Assembly: GCA_005223045.1 (NCBI GenBank)
Contig: NJBM01000030.1
Location: 1-53,374, forward strand
DNA length: 53,374 nucleotides
Source: Planctomycetes bacterium B3_Pla
Lineage (GTDB): Bacteria; Planctomycetota; Phycisphaerae; Sedimentisphaerales; Anaerobacaceae
Reading direction: 5' to 3'
Shown: piece after piece, positions 34,802 to 43,511 of the stretch
Layout: each line of letters opens with the position of its first letter
Position numbering within the stretch: position 1 is the first letter of the stretch
Notes under the pieces: generated by a model
The model's database searches: none
What the model was told of the DNA's origin: nothing
The model's input: the letters and a program-made list of their open reading frames with translations, nothing else
Program-made: the position numbers and the translations under genes

Positions 34802-36994
34802 TCACCAGATTGCGACAAGAAACAGCCAGCGATTGTTGTGCGGCAGCCAGGGTTCGTTGGAATGGTAATCCGGATTAGGCTCAGGGTGCATGTCTAACCA
34901 GGGACGGTCGTGGTCGGGCCACGCCCTGGTTATGCCGTTGAGTACGGCGCCTGGCACCGCGCCGCGAGGGTTCCCCGGCAGAGCGTTGTACCGATGATGA
35001 TAGCAGGGAACGAAGATGCTTCCAACGCCTTCCATAGTGGAGACGCCATAAGGATTCCTGCCCAGAATCCAATGGACCTGGTTCTCGGCGATGCGCCGGC
35101 CCTCTTTGAGTCCAAGTTTCTCCAAAAGAATGCCTTCGTACGCCGTACCCAAAAGCTCGCGACTCTCGCCGACATACCAGTTGTTGACGTCTCGGTAATG
35201 ACGGAAGAATATGAAACCACCGTCATCGTCCCGGCGTCGGGTAATCTTGAAAGGATTGTCGCAGATCACGCCAAGTTCTTGCACTCGCATTTTGGCAATC
35301 GATTTTATTGCCGGGACCAACGGATCGTCTGGAAAGGCAATCGCGTACTCAGCCAGCTCACGAAAACCCGCCGTGTCTTTCTTGTCTTTCGGCAGCAGCG
35401 TCTCGGCACGTTTTCGGGCGGCATCACGATACACCTGCTTGCGGGTAGCGCTGTGCAGAGCCAGGATTGTCTGCATGTTGCCACCGTACTTTTCATAGAG
35501 CCGTTCTGCAACAGCAAGATATTTGGGAACATATTTGCCAAGCAGCGCCAGGCCCGGCGTGCAGGCAGATCCACCTGTTTTGTCGCCGCGCACCGATCGC
35601 TCATCTCCGGTCCCGGCAACATTATCGGTTTCCTTCTCCGGTCTGCCCCAGTAGCCGTAACCCGAGCTAATCGTCGCTATCATATCCAGGCTTTCCGGAT
35701 CGATACATTTCTCCAGGAACTCAGCGCCCCAAATCGCTTCGTCCAGAATATCCGCCCTGCCGTTTTCGTCCCGGTCGAATTTATCGAAAAAGTCCCGGCG
35801 GCGATCATAAGCAAAAACCAAAGCATACACCGATTCGGGTGTGTAGCCGTTGTATTTGTTGTAATCGCCGGCGTCGTGCCAGCCGCCGCTCAAATCTCTG
35901 TGACTGCCGTCAGGCATCTTCGCGTCGTCGAGGTGACACGCGCCATGAAAGGAAGGGACGGCCGTGCCGCAGCGTTGATAGTAGAAGAATCGGTAAGCAA
36001 GCTCACTTGTTTTCGAGACCAAAAGGTCACTGCCAATCTCGAAAGGCGGTGAATAATAAGCAGCCCTGCCAATCACAGTCTCAACAACATAGCGGCCGGG
36101 CGTCTTGAAGGCGGAGAATTCCGCTTGCCAATGATACAAATCCCACTGGCGCTTGTAGCCGAGCTGTCTCCACCTGCCCGTAAATACCGTTTTGGAATTG
36201 GCCAGGTTTATCAGAGAAAACGAATCCGCAGGCCGATCAAGCGGCGTGGACGATTGAAGTATAATGCCCTTTGCATCGGATTCTGTTTCATAGCCGAGCT
36301 GGTCAACCAATATATCAACATGCGGAGAACGATTGAAATAGACCTCCACATCATCTATATGGAACGGCTCGGCGTCTTCCGTTTCAACAACAATCTGAAC
36401 CTGCCGGGCGGTGTGGCATCGCACAGCATGTAACGAATACTTAAACCAGCCGTCCTTGCTTTCAACAGGCTGATCGATCTTCTGTTCCGCTATCTTGATG
36501 AATGGGACACGGTTTCGGCGGGTGTACCAGATCGCCTTTAGAGCGATTTCTTGATTGGCCGCTTTCTTAATCCAGACGGATGCATCGCAGGAAAGTATGT
36601 CCTGATCCAGGCGAAAGGCAATCGTTCTGGCGCCGCTGACACCGGCGCCGGTGCGGTTCTGCCTGACTTCCTCGCCGGCATTGTACTGACTATAATATAT
36701 TGTCCCCTTCAATGTGCCGGGATTGGGCACAACTTGAAGAGATTTCCCGCCGGCACGAGCAACATCTTCCGTGATTTTTATTTCGCTGCCGCCGTCGCTT
36801 GTTACGACGCCGATGGGAAACCAGCCGCCGAATACACACACATTAGTTTTGATGCCGCTCAAATCATCTTCAAACGAATGATTGGGGGCAACATTCATTT
36901 TCGTATCATCCGCCGTTGCCTGGGACAGCAGAAGAACACTTTGAAACATGATAGCAGAAGCTAACACAAGCTTTGCAGGTAGTACTTGATTCAT
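34802..36994 (-). CDS. Glycoside hydrolase family 9 with N-terminal carbohydrate-binding region
   Basis: 730 residues from the ATG at 36994 (MNQVLPAKLVLASAIMFQ, signal peptide); a longer frame begins at 37066. Residues ~30-220 form a CBM-like beta-sandwich (NHSFEDDLSG...). An N-terminal Ig-like cellulase domain follows (VDILVDQLGYETESDAKGII), then a GH9 catalytic domain. GGWHDAGDYNKYNGYTPESV at ~370 supplies the catalytic Asp pair. YHHRYNALPGNPRGAVPGAV and PDYHSNEPWLPHNNRWLFLV near the end supply the conserved His/Arg and the catalytic Glu. The family cleaves beta-1,4-glucans or related polymers. It is the first gene of a likely operon with the propeller and beta-helix genes. Confidence 0.9.
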   Translation of the reverse strand: MNQVLPAKLVLASAIMFQSVLLLSQATADDTKMNVAPNHSFEDDLSGIKTNVCVFGGWFPIGVVTSDGGSEIKITEDVARAGGKSLQVVPNPGTLKGTIYYSQYNAGEEVRQNRTGAGVSGARTIAFRLDQDILSCDASVWIKKAANQEIALKAIWYTRRNRVPFIKIAEQKIDQPVESKDGWFKYSLHAVRCHTARQVQIVVETEDAEPFHIDDVEVYFNRSPHVDILVDQLGYETESDAKGIILQSSTPLDRPADSFSLINLANSKTVFTGRWRQLGYKRQWDLYHWQAEFSAFKTPGRYVVETVIGRAAYYSPPFEIGSDLLVSKTSELAYRFFYYQRCGTAVPSFHGACHLDDAKMPDGSHRDLSGGWHDAGDYNKYNGYTPESVYALVFAYDRRRDFFDKFDRDENGRADILDEAIWGAEFLEKCIDPESLDMIATISSGYGYWGRPEKETDNVAGTGDERSVRGDKTGGSACTPGLALLGKYVPKYLAVAERLYEKYGGNMQTILALHSATRKQVYRDAARKRAETLLPKDKKDTAGFRELAEYAIAFPDDPLVPAIKSIAKMRVQELGVICDNPFKITRRRDDDGGFIFFRHYRDVNNWYVGESRELLGTAYEGILLEKLGLKEGRRIAENQVHWILGRNPYGVSTMEGVGSIFVPCYHHRYNALPGNPRGAVPGAVLNGITRAWPDHDRPWLDMHPEPNPDYHSNEPWLPHNNRWLFLVAIW

Positions 36995-37339
36995 ATCTGA
37001 AGAGTCCCTACTTAGACCACTTTCCGTTGGGCATGTCGCGTAACACCAGTTTGTTCGGATCGACAACCACGTAGTTTATAAGTTCTCGTCACCATAAGTG
37101 CTAAAATCCCGAGAATGTGGAGTTTCGCCTTGCATTTCATTAGATTCTCCCGAACCGGACTTAATACGTGAAAATTACAACTCACCATCACGATGGCTCG
37201 ATCAATTATAACGTGTTCGGCAAAGTTCACAAGAAAACAGCAGAAGTTTCGGGACAAACCTGGTAATATCTCGTGTCAGGAGATGTAGGAATCCTGCAAA
37301 GTTATGCGTATGAGCAATTTCAAATTAGGGAGGCTACAA

Positions 37340-39091
37340 ATGAAGGAAAACACGACAAGCAAGCCGCTTCGGTCATTCATCGGCGGCAGAGCATTTGGAA
37401 CAGCGGCAATTCTACTGTTGACTATCACGACAGTCGCAAATGCCGGCGTAACCTGGAAGCGCAAGAGCAGCTCGACTCAGGACATGCCTGTTCCGAACAG
37501 CGGCAAGCAGCAGACATGCTGCTTAGTCCTCGATATCGACAAGGACGGCATTGAGGATTTCGTCGTGGGCGAACGGACGCAAACGCCGTCGGTGGTGTGG
37601 TATAAGTACAACGGCAAAGGCTGGGACAGGTTCGTGATCGACAATACGAGAAAGAATCCCGAGGCCGGTGGCGATTCCTGCGATATCGACGGGGACGGCG
37701 ACCTCGACATCATCCTCGGCCAGGACGCCAGCGGCAACAATATGTGGTGGTGGGAAAATCCATATCCCGATTTCTCAAAGCCCTGGACCCGCCGCAGCAT
37801 AAAGAACTCAGGAGTCAGCAAGCACCACGACCAGACCGTCGCAGACTTCGACGGCGACGGGCAGGTTGAATTTGTCTCGTGGAATCAGAAGGCGAAAAAG
37901 CTGCTGCTTTATGAAATCCCGTCAGATCCGAAATCGACCGGGCCATGGGCGCCTGCGACGATCTATTCATGGTCATCGGGCCGGGAGCGAGAAGGTTTTC
38001 CGTCTATTCCCGTTGACATCGATCTTGACGGCAAGGTCGATATCGTCGGCGGAGGACGCTGGTTCAAACATCAGGGCGGCACAAAGTACAAGGAAAACGT
38101 CGTCGATGCCGAGATGGCGTTCACTCAATGCGCAGCCGGGCAGCTTGTTAAAGGCGGCCGGCCCGAAATCGTTTTCTCCCCGGGCGACATGGACGGCAAC
38201 GCCAAGTGGTATCAATGGAGCGGCATAAAATGGGTCGCATACAATCTCCGGCACGTCATACACGGACACACCTGCGAGATACGGGACGTTGACGGCGACG
38301 GCAACATGGACATCTTCATAGGCGAGATGGGCAACCCCGGCGCCGGCGACAACGCCAAAACGTATATCTGGTACGGCGACGGCAAAGGCGGCTTCAAGGA
38401 AACCGTCGCATCCAAAGGCCAGGGAATACACGAAGGTAAACTCGCCGACCTCGACGGAGACGGAGACGTGGACATCCTCATGAAGCCTTACAATCACAAC
38501 TCTCCGCGCCTGGACGTTCTGTTGAATCCCGGCAACGGATGGGAGGTCCTGTTCGATGGCTCAAATCTGGACAAGTGGCGGGACAGCAGATGGGTCGTCA
38601 AAGACCGCGAGCTGACCCGAACGCGCAAAGCCGGCATGATCTGGAGCAAGGAGCGTTTCGACGACTTTGTTCTCGATCTGGAGTTCAAGACCGAAGGCAA
38701 TAGCGGCATCTTCTTCCGCACGGACGATATAAGGAACCCTGTGCAGACCGGGATCGAAATCCAGGTTTACAAACGAGTCGCCAAATCCACAACGCATAGT
38801 TGCGGTGCCGTTTACGACGCTCTTGCGCCCAGCAAGGAAATGACGAAAGACGGCGAGTGGAACCATATAATCATCACCGCCGAGGACAATAAAATCGGTA
38901 TCGTTCTCAACGGCGAGCAGATCATCGACATGGACCTGAACCGCTGGACGGAGCCTCGCAAGAATCCAACCGACGGCTCACCGAACAAGTTCCGCACAGC
39001 GCTCAAAGACTTCAAGCGCGAGGGTCACATTGGATTCCAGGACCACGGCGCCAATGTCTGGTTTCGAAACGTCCGAATCAAGCGGCTATAA
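37340..39091 (+). CDS. FG-GAP/VCBS beta-propeller fused to DUF1080 domain
   Basis: 583 residues from the ATG at 37340, which has GGGAGG six bases upstream (a longer frame begins at 37304). A signal peptide (GTAAILLLTITTVANA) leads into FG-GAP/VCBS-like repeats with calcium-type DxDxDG loops: LDIDKDGIEDFVVG, CDIDGDGDLDIILG, ADFDGDGQVEFVSW, VDIDLDGKVDIVGG, RDVDGDGNMDIFIG and ADLDGDGDVDILMK. The last ~200 residues are DUF1080 (3-keto-disaccharide hydrolase, jelly-roll): WEVLFDGSNLDKWRD, FRTDDIRNPVQTGIEIQVY, GEWNHIIITAEDNKIGIVLN and GHIGFQDHGANVWFRNVRIK. It is secreted and probably acts on extracellular glycans. Divergent from the GH9 gene. 36995-37339 shows no other gene. Confidence 0.85.
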   Translation: MKENTTSKPLRSFIGGRAFGTAAILLLTITTVANAGVTWKRKSSSTQDMPVPNSGKQQTCCLVLDIDKDGIEDFVVGERTQTPSVVWYKYNGKGWDRFVIDNTRKNPEAGGDSCDIDGDGDLDIILGQDASGNNMWWWENPYPDFSKPWTRRSIKNSGVSKHHDQTVADFDGDGQVEFVSWNQKAKKLLLYEIPSDPKSTGPWAPATIYSWSSGREREGFPSIPVDIDLDGKVDIVGGGRWFKHQGGTKYKENVVDAEMAFTQCAAGQLVKGGRPEIVFSPGDMDGNAKWYQWSGIKWVAYNLRHVIHGHTCEIRDVDGDGNMDIFIGEMGNPGAGDNAKTYIWYGDGKGGFKETVASKGQGIHEGKLADLDGDGDVDILMKPYNHNSPRLDVLLNPGNGWEVLFDGSNLDKWRDSRWVVKDRELTRTRKAGMIWSKERFDDFVLDLEFKTEGNSGIFFRTDDIRNPVQTGIEIQVYKRVAKSTTHSCGAVYDALAPSKEMTKDGEWNHIIITAEDNKIGIVLNGEQIIDMDLNRWTEPRKNPTDGSPNKFRTALKDFKREGHIGFQDHGANVWFRNVRIKRL

Positions 39092-39194
39092 ACGGCCCGT
39101 CCGGCAGGTCAGCGCCTGATTTTGCAGGCAATGTCCCGGCTAAAAGACGGCACGGAAATCCGCAGGGAACCTTCGGCGAACGAAACTCGTTCCA

Positions 39195-40559
39195 TCACAC
39201 TACGGAAGTGTACACCTGGCGGATGGCGTCGATGACATAGTCGTTGATCCGTTCGGTGTACTTGGCTCCGATGCGGACCTGCACGAAACGGTCGAACACA
39301 TCCAGCGTCTGTCGGCAACTGTCCGGGCCGTATTTGATCTTCCTGCCGTGGGAGCTGTTAAATGACGGCCAATCCGAATGCCTGGCTCTCTTGTTAATCA
39401 CAGACTCCTGAACAGGCAGCAAGACCGATCCTGACATCGTGCCCGCCGGCACCTTTTTTCCCCTCAGCTCGCGGATGCAGCGGTCGCGCATGGTTTTGTC
39501 TTTCATCTCGAAATAGACGCCGTAGCCGGTATCGCCTTTCGGGTCGGGACGATGCCTCAGCCGGATACCGGGCAGATCCTTGATCCCGTCGTAAATTGCC
39601 GCCGCATTGCCGCGCAGTTGAGCGACCATCAAATCGAGCTTGGTCAATTGCGCCCCGAGCACCGCCCCGGTTAACTCGCTCATCCTGAAGTTCTCCCCGG
39701 CAAAGGTCTGTACCTGGCTGGGCCCCGAACGGTCGAGAAAGAGCCGGCGTATCGTGCCCATATCGTGAAAACGCGCTGATCGCTCATAAATGAGAGGATT
39801 GCTGGTAACAACCGCCCCGCCTTCGCCCGAAGTCATCATTTTGTTGATCTGAAAACTGTAAATCCCCACGTCGCCGATAGAGCCCAGTTTCCTGCCGCGA
39901 TAAGAGCCGCCGACGCATTGGGCGCAATCCTCCAGGACCGCAACCCCGCGTTTGCGGGCAATCTCCATGATCGGGTCCATATCGCACAGCCCGCCGAGCA
40001 GGTGGACGGCGATGACCGCCTTGGTGCGGGGGGTGATTTTTCGCTCGAAATCCTTAGGATCGATATTGAGCGTGTTGTCGATGTCGGCAAAGACCGGCAG
40101 CGCCCCGGCATGGACCACGCAGGTATAATCCGACCACCAGGTGTAAGCCGGGACTATAACCTCATCGCCCGGCCCGACGCCGAGACCGGTTACGGCACAA
40201 TCCAGCGCCGCCGTACCCGAGGTCACGCCCAGCGCAAAGCTGGTCTCCATGTGCTTTGCAAAAGCTTCCTCGAAGCGCAGCACCTTGGTCGGCTTGCCCG
40301 GGCCCCAGTAGCGAAAAGGCGAACCGGATTCCAAAACCTCCAGCAGCGCCCGTTCTTCACGTTCATCGAAGAATTGCGGCCCGATGAATCCCGGATCGAT
40401 CCTCGATATCTCTGCCGCTTTTGCCTGGCTTTGAGCCATGAGTCCGGGCGCTCTCAGGCCGATCGCTGCACCGGAGAGGGCCATACAACCTTTCGTGAGA
40501 AATTCCCGGCGCGTGGGTTTCTTGCCGTCTGTGTGTTTTGTAACATTCTGCGTAGTCAT
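39195..40559 (-). CDS. Tat-exported DegT/DnrJ/EryC1/StrS-type aminotransferase homologue
   Basis: 454 residues from the ATG at 40559 (AAGGAG seven bases upstream). The N-terminus has a twin-arginine signal, KKPTRREFLTKGCMALSG. The rest is a full DegT/DnrJ-type fold: GPGKPTKVLRFEEAFAKHM, LGVTSGTAALDCAVTGLGVG, GDEVIVPAYTWWSDY, AVIAVHLLGGLCDMDPIM, VLEDCAQCVGGSYRGRKLGS and IYSFQINKMMTSGEGGAVVT. The Lys in FQINKMM (~240) aligns with the PLP Schiff-base lysine. The family normally makes amino sugars from nucleotide sugars in the cytoplasm, so the Tat signal is unexpected. It lies 55 bases downstream of the HtrA gene. Confidence 0.85.
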   Translation of the reverse strand: MTTQNVTKHTDGKKPTRREFLTKGCMALSGAAIGLRAPGLMAQSQAKAAEISRIDPGFIGPQFFDEREERALLEVLESGSPFRYWGPGKPTKVLRFEEAFAKHMETSFALGVTSGTAALDCAVTGLGVGPGDEVIVPAYTWWSDYTCVVHAGALPVFADIDNTLNIDPKDFERKITPRTKAVIAVHLLGGLCDMDPIMEIARKRGVAVLEDCAQCVGGSYRGRKLGSIGDVGIYSFQINKMMTSGEGGAVVTSNPLIYERSARFHDMGTIRRLFLDRSGPSQVQTFAGENFRMSELTGAVLGAQLTKLDLMVAQLRGNAAAIYDGIKDLPGIRLRHRPDPKGDTGYGVYFEMKDKTMRDRCIRELRGKKVPAGTMSGSVLLPVQESVINKRARHSDWPSFNSSHGRKIKYGPDSCRQTLDVFDRFVQVRIGAKYTERINDYVIDAIRQVYTSVV

Positions 40560-40614
40560 TTTCAGTCTCCTTATTCGAGCTTTGCCTGATCGCCCTGTTG
40601 GCGACGGCAGCGGG

Positions 40615-42042
40615 CTAAACATCCGAATATCTGCCGTATCTTCTACTTTCCGCTTTTAACCGCACTCTGTACAGACGTTGATACTGCCGTGAGAATGATC
40701 CGATGCGAATACGCAAGATTTTTACCTCGATCAGGTCGCCTTCATTGACCTTCTCTAATTCCAGCGAAAGTTCCGTGATGTTACGTACGTGATTACGATT
40801 TATGTCAAGGATTAGGTCTCCCGGCTCAAGGCCCACCCGGCCGGCAACGCCCTCCGAGTCAACCGCCGTCACAATCAGAATGGGGTATGCGTTCTCGAAA
40901 TCGAACTTTCGGGCGACCCGGTCGGTCAGTTTCGAGACGTCCATCTGGAAGAACCTGTTTGCGAGCATTTGCCCGTCCGGCAGCGGTATCGTCTGCATCC
41001 TCAACCTGACGGTCCGGCTCTGCAAACGCGAATCCGTGGGTCGGACATACTTGACTTCGATGGCTTCGCCGGCTTTCTTCTCCCTCATCTTAACGTAGAA
41101 ATCTATGACGCTCGCAACTTTGAGCCCGTCGATTTCAAGAATCATGTCGCCGGCGGAGATGCCCTTCTTGTCGGCGGGGCTGCCCTGGCCGACTGATTCT
41201 ACGACCAGGCCGGAAACGCTGCCGGTCTTTTTTATTCTGCCCACCACCAATCCGAGGCGGACTCGACGCAGTTTCTCCGGCATGAGCATCTGACGCAGAT
41301 TGTCGGCCAGCGTATCGACGGGTATTGCAAACCCGATATTCTGGGCCTCAGGTCTGATTGCGGTGTTGACCCCGATCAGATCGCCGTTAATGTTCAGCAG
41401 CGGGCCGCCGCTGTTGCCCGGATTGATGGGTGCGTCCGTCTGAATCAGGCCTCGCAGCCAGGCGCCCTCGTCAACCTGGATGTCTCTGCCTACCGCGCTG
41501 ATAACTCCGCTGGTGACCGTATTCGAATAGCCGTAAGGATTGCCGATTGCGATGACAGTCTCACCGATCATCAGGTCATTGCTTCGACCGAAACGAATGA
41601 ACGGCAGCTTCTTTTTGACGGCTATCGTCAGAACAGCCAAATCTCTGGTTTCATCGGCGCTGACTACCTTTGCAGGGAATTCATCGCCGTCACTGAAGAC
41701 CACCTTGATTTTGTCTTTGTCGGCGCCTTCGATCACGTGCGCGTTTGTAATAACGTAGCCGTCTTCGTGAACGACCATGCCCGAGCCAAGGACTGCCTGC
41801 CTTTGCGTTCTCGGCACCCAGAAATCGAACATGTCCGGCCAGGCGAAACTCCGTGAGCCGGATGTGGACACGACGTGCTCACCGGCAATGTTTACAACCG
41901 CCTTGTGCGTGTCCCGGTAAACTTTCACAATGGGTGTTTGTCTGTCGAAAGTAGGCTCGTCCGCTGCCGATGCCGGCCGTGCGAGTCCGATCAGAAATAA
42001 CTGGGCGACAGCGATTACCAACAGTAGATTAGTTCTCCTCAT
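40615..42042 (-). CDS. HtrA/DegP-type periplasmic serine protease
   Basis: 475 residues. A signal peptide (LLLVIAVAQLFLIGLARPAS) precedes an S1C protease domain with the catalytic triad His102 (VITNAHVIEG), Asp134 (ETRDLAVLTI) and Ser211 (NPGNSGGPLLNING). Two PDZ domains follow (GLVVESVGQGSPADKKGISA then GDMILEIDG; ILIVTAVDSEGVAGRVGLEP then GDLILDINR). It degrades or refolds damaged envelope proteins. GGAG lies nine bases before the ATG. It is transcribed just before the Tat-exported aminotransferase-like gene, possibly in one operon. Confidence 0.9.
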   Translation of the reverse strand: MRRTNLLLVIAVAQLFLIGLARPASAADEPTFDRQTPIVKVYRDTHKAVVNIAGEHVVSTSGSRSFAWPDMFDFWVPRTQRQAVLGSGMVVHEDGYVITNAHVIEGADKDKIKVVFSDGDEFPAKVVSADETRDLAVLTIAVKKKLPFIRFGRSNDLMIGETVIAIGNPYGYSNTVTSGVISAVGRDIQVDEGAWLRGLIQTDAPINPGNSGGPLLNINGDLIGVNTAIRPEAQNIGFAIPVDTLADNLRQMLMPEKLRRVRLGLVVGRIKKTGSVSGLVVESVGQGSPADKKGISAGDMILEIDGLKVASVIDFYVKMREKKAGEAIEVKYVRPTDSRLQSRTVRLRMQTIPLPDGQMLANRFFQMDVSKLTDRVARKFDFENAYPILIVTAVDSEGVAGRVGLEPGDLILDINRNHVRNITELSLELEKVNEGDLIEVKILRIRIGSFSRQYQRLYRVRLKAESRRYGRYSDV

Positions 42043-42303
42043 GGACTTAAGCTCCGTTCAACGTATCCTTAACGGTTTCGAGTTGCATATTCTTTGTGCC
42101 ATACACTTGACCATAATACCAAATTGGACTACCATGACAACAGAAAGCTCACAGACAAATGCAGGAAAGCTGAATACTGAATCCGTCATTATTGCAGGAA
42201 ACGACCTATGCTGTTTGGAAAGGCACTTCTTTTCAATCTTTACTCGGCGTTGTCGGCGGCAGGCTCGGATGCGGCGGAAATTGCGGCCCGAAACACATAT
42301 AAT

Positions 42304-43389
42304 ATGTCGCCGAAGATCGGTCTCTGCCTGGCGGGGATGTTCTTTCTCGGTTCACTATGTTTTGCCAACGATGAAACATTGGGAATGCTGAAGGGTGGAT
42401 TCCAGGCTTTCACCACCCCCCGCCCCGCCACTGCCGAGGAATGGGAAAAGCGAAAAGGCGAGCTGCGCAAAACACTCTGGCGATTGCTCGGCGACGTTCC
42501 ACCCTTGTTCACGCCGGAGGTGACAATTCACAAGAGAGAAGCGAAAGACGGCTACACGCTCGAACGATTTACTTTTGACAACGGCGTCGGCGATACCGTA
42601 TATGGATACACGCTGATTCCAGCCAATCACAAAGGTCGCGGCCCGGCGATATTGTATAATCACTATCATGGCGGCAAATACAAGCAGGGCAAAGAAGAAG
42701 TGCTCACCAAGGCGTTTTCACAACTGGATTTCGCAACGGGCGAGGAACTCGCGCGCAAGGGCTATGTCGTTCAGGCAATCGATGCCTACGCTTTCGGCGA
42801 GCGTCGCTTCCAGGGGCCGGCCGGCAAGAAAGAAGAAGGCGGCAGGACCGAGTCGTCCCTGTTCAAGACATTTCTCTGGGAGGGCCGAACCTTGTGGGGC
42901 ATGATGGTTCGCGACGATCTTCTGGCGCTAAACCTGTTGGCGTCGCGGCCGGATGTCGATCCCAATCGCATCGCTGCTATGGGGATGAGCATGGGATCGA
43001 CCCGGACCTGGTGGGCCGCCGCTCTGGACGAGCGTATCAAGGTCGCCGTCAGCGTGGCGTGTTTGACAAGATATCAGAATCTGATCGCCCACGGCTCGGT
43101 TCGCAATCACGGAATATACTACTATGTCCCCAATATGCTGAAGGAACGCATCGACACCGAATCGGTGGTCGGCCTGATAGCCCCTCGACCGCATCTGACT
43201 CTGACCGGGGATCAGGATGAGGGTTCCCCGGCCAACGGCGTGCAAATAATCAACGCATTTCAGAAAGAGCTGTACAAGTGCTATGGAAAGGGCCGGAACT
43301 TTCGCGGGATATTGTATGACGGCGTCGGCCACACCTACACACCCAAAATGTGGGAGGAAACCCTGCGCTGGCTGGAAAAACACTTGTGA
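42304..43389 (+). CDS. Acetyl-xylan-esterase-like alpha/beta hydrolase, secreted
   Basis: 361 residues from the ATG at 42304, which opens with a signal peptide (MSPKIGLCLAGMFFLGSLCF); a longer frame begins at 42208. The alpha/beta hydrolase core shows AILYNHYHGGKYKQGKEEVL, GYVVQAIDAYAFGERRF, a nucleophile elbow AAMGMSMGSTRTWWAA (Ser in GMSMG), an acid region HLTLTGDQDEGSPANG and the His in GVGHTYTPKMW. This matches AXE1/dienelactone-hydrolase-like esterases that often accompany polysaccharide-degrading enzymes. The 5' region 42043-42303 holds no other gene, and no strong ribosome binding site precedes 42304. Confidence 0.78.
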   Translation: MSPKIGLCLAGMFFLGSLCFANDETLGMLKGGFQAFTTPRPATAEEWEKRKGELRKTLWRLLGDVPPLFTPEVTIHKREAKDGYTLERFTFDNGVGDTVYGYTLIPANHKGRGPAILYNHYHGGKYKQGKEEVLTKAFSQLDFATGEELARKGYVVQAIDAYAFGERRFQGPAGKKEEGGRTESSLFKTFLWEGRTLWGMMVRDDLLALNLLASRPDVDPNRIAAMGMSMGSTRTWWAAALDERIKVAVSVACLTRYQNLIAHGSVRNHGIYYYVPNMLKERIDTESVVGLIAPRPHLTLTGDQDEGSPANGVQIINAFQKELYKCYGKGRNFRGILYDGVGHTYTPKMWEETLRWLEKHL

Positions 43390-43420
43390 AAGTGACTCAT
43401 CGTCCGAAGCACAGCCCAGC

Positions 43421-43492
43421 CTGTCATTCCTGTGAAAACAGGAATCCAGAATCGCAAAAACAGCCTGGATTCCCGCTTGCGCGGGAATGACA
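43421..43492. repeat. REP-like inverted repeat
   Basis: Two 29-base arms, 43421-43449 and 43464-43492, are inverted copies. CTGTCATTCCTGTGAAAACA continues into GGAATCCAG, and the other arm ends GCGGGAATGACAG. Each arm is itself a small hairpin. It lies between the convergent ends of the esterase and GH2 genes. Such CTGTCATTCC...GGAATCCAG palindromes are widespread in bacteria, and this one could also act as a transcription terminator. Confidence 0.8.
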
Positions 43493-43511
43493 GGGGGTGC
43501 CCGCAGGCTTT

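Noticed and set aside
37012..37257. An 81-codon minus-strand frame upstream of the GH9 gene
   Set aside because: No recognisable domain, poor start context, and it lies in the divergent promoter region between the GH9 and DUF1080-fusion genes.
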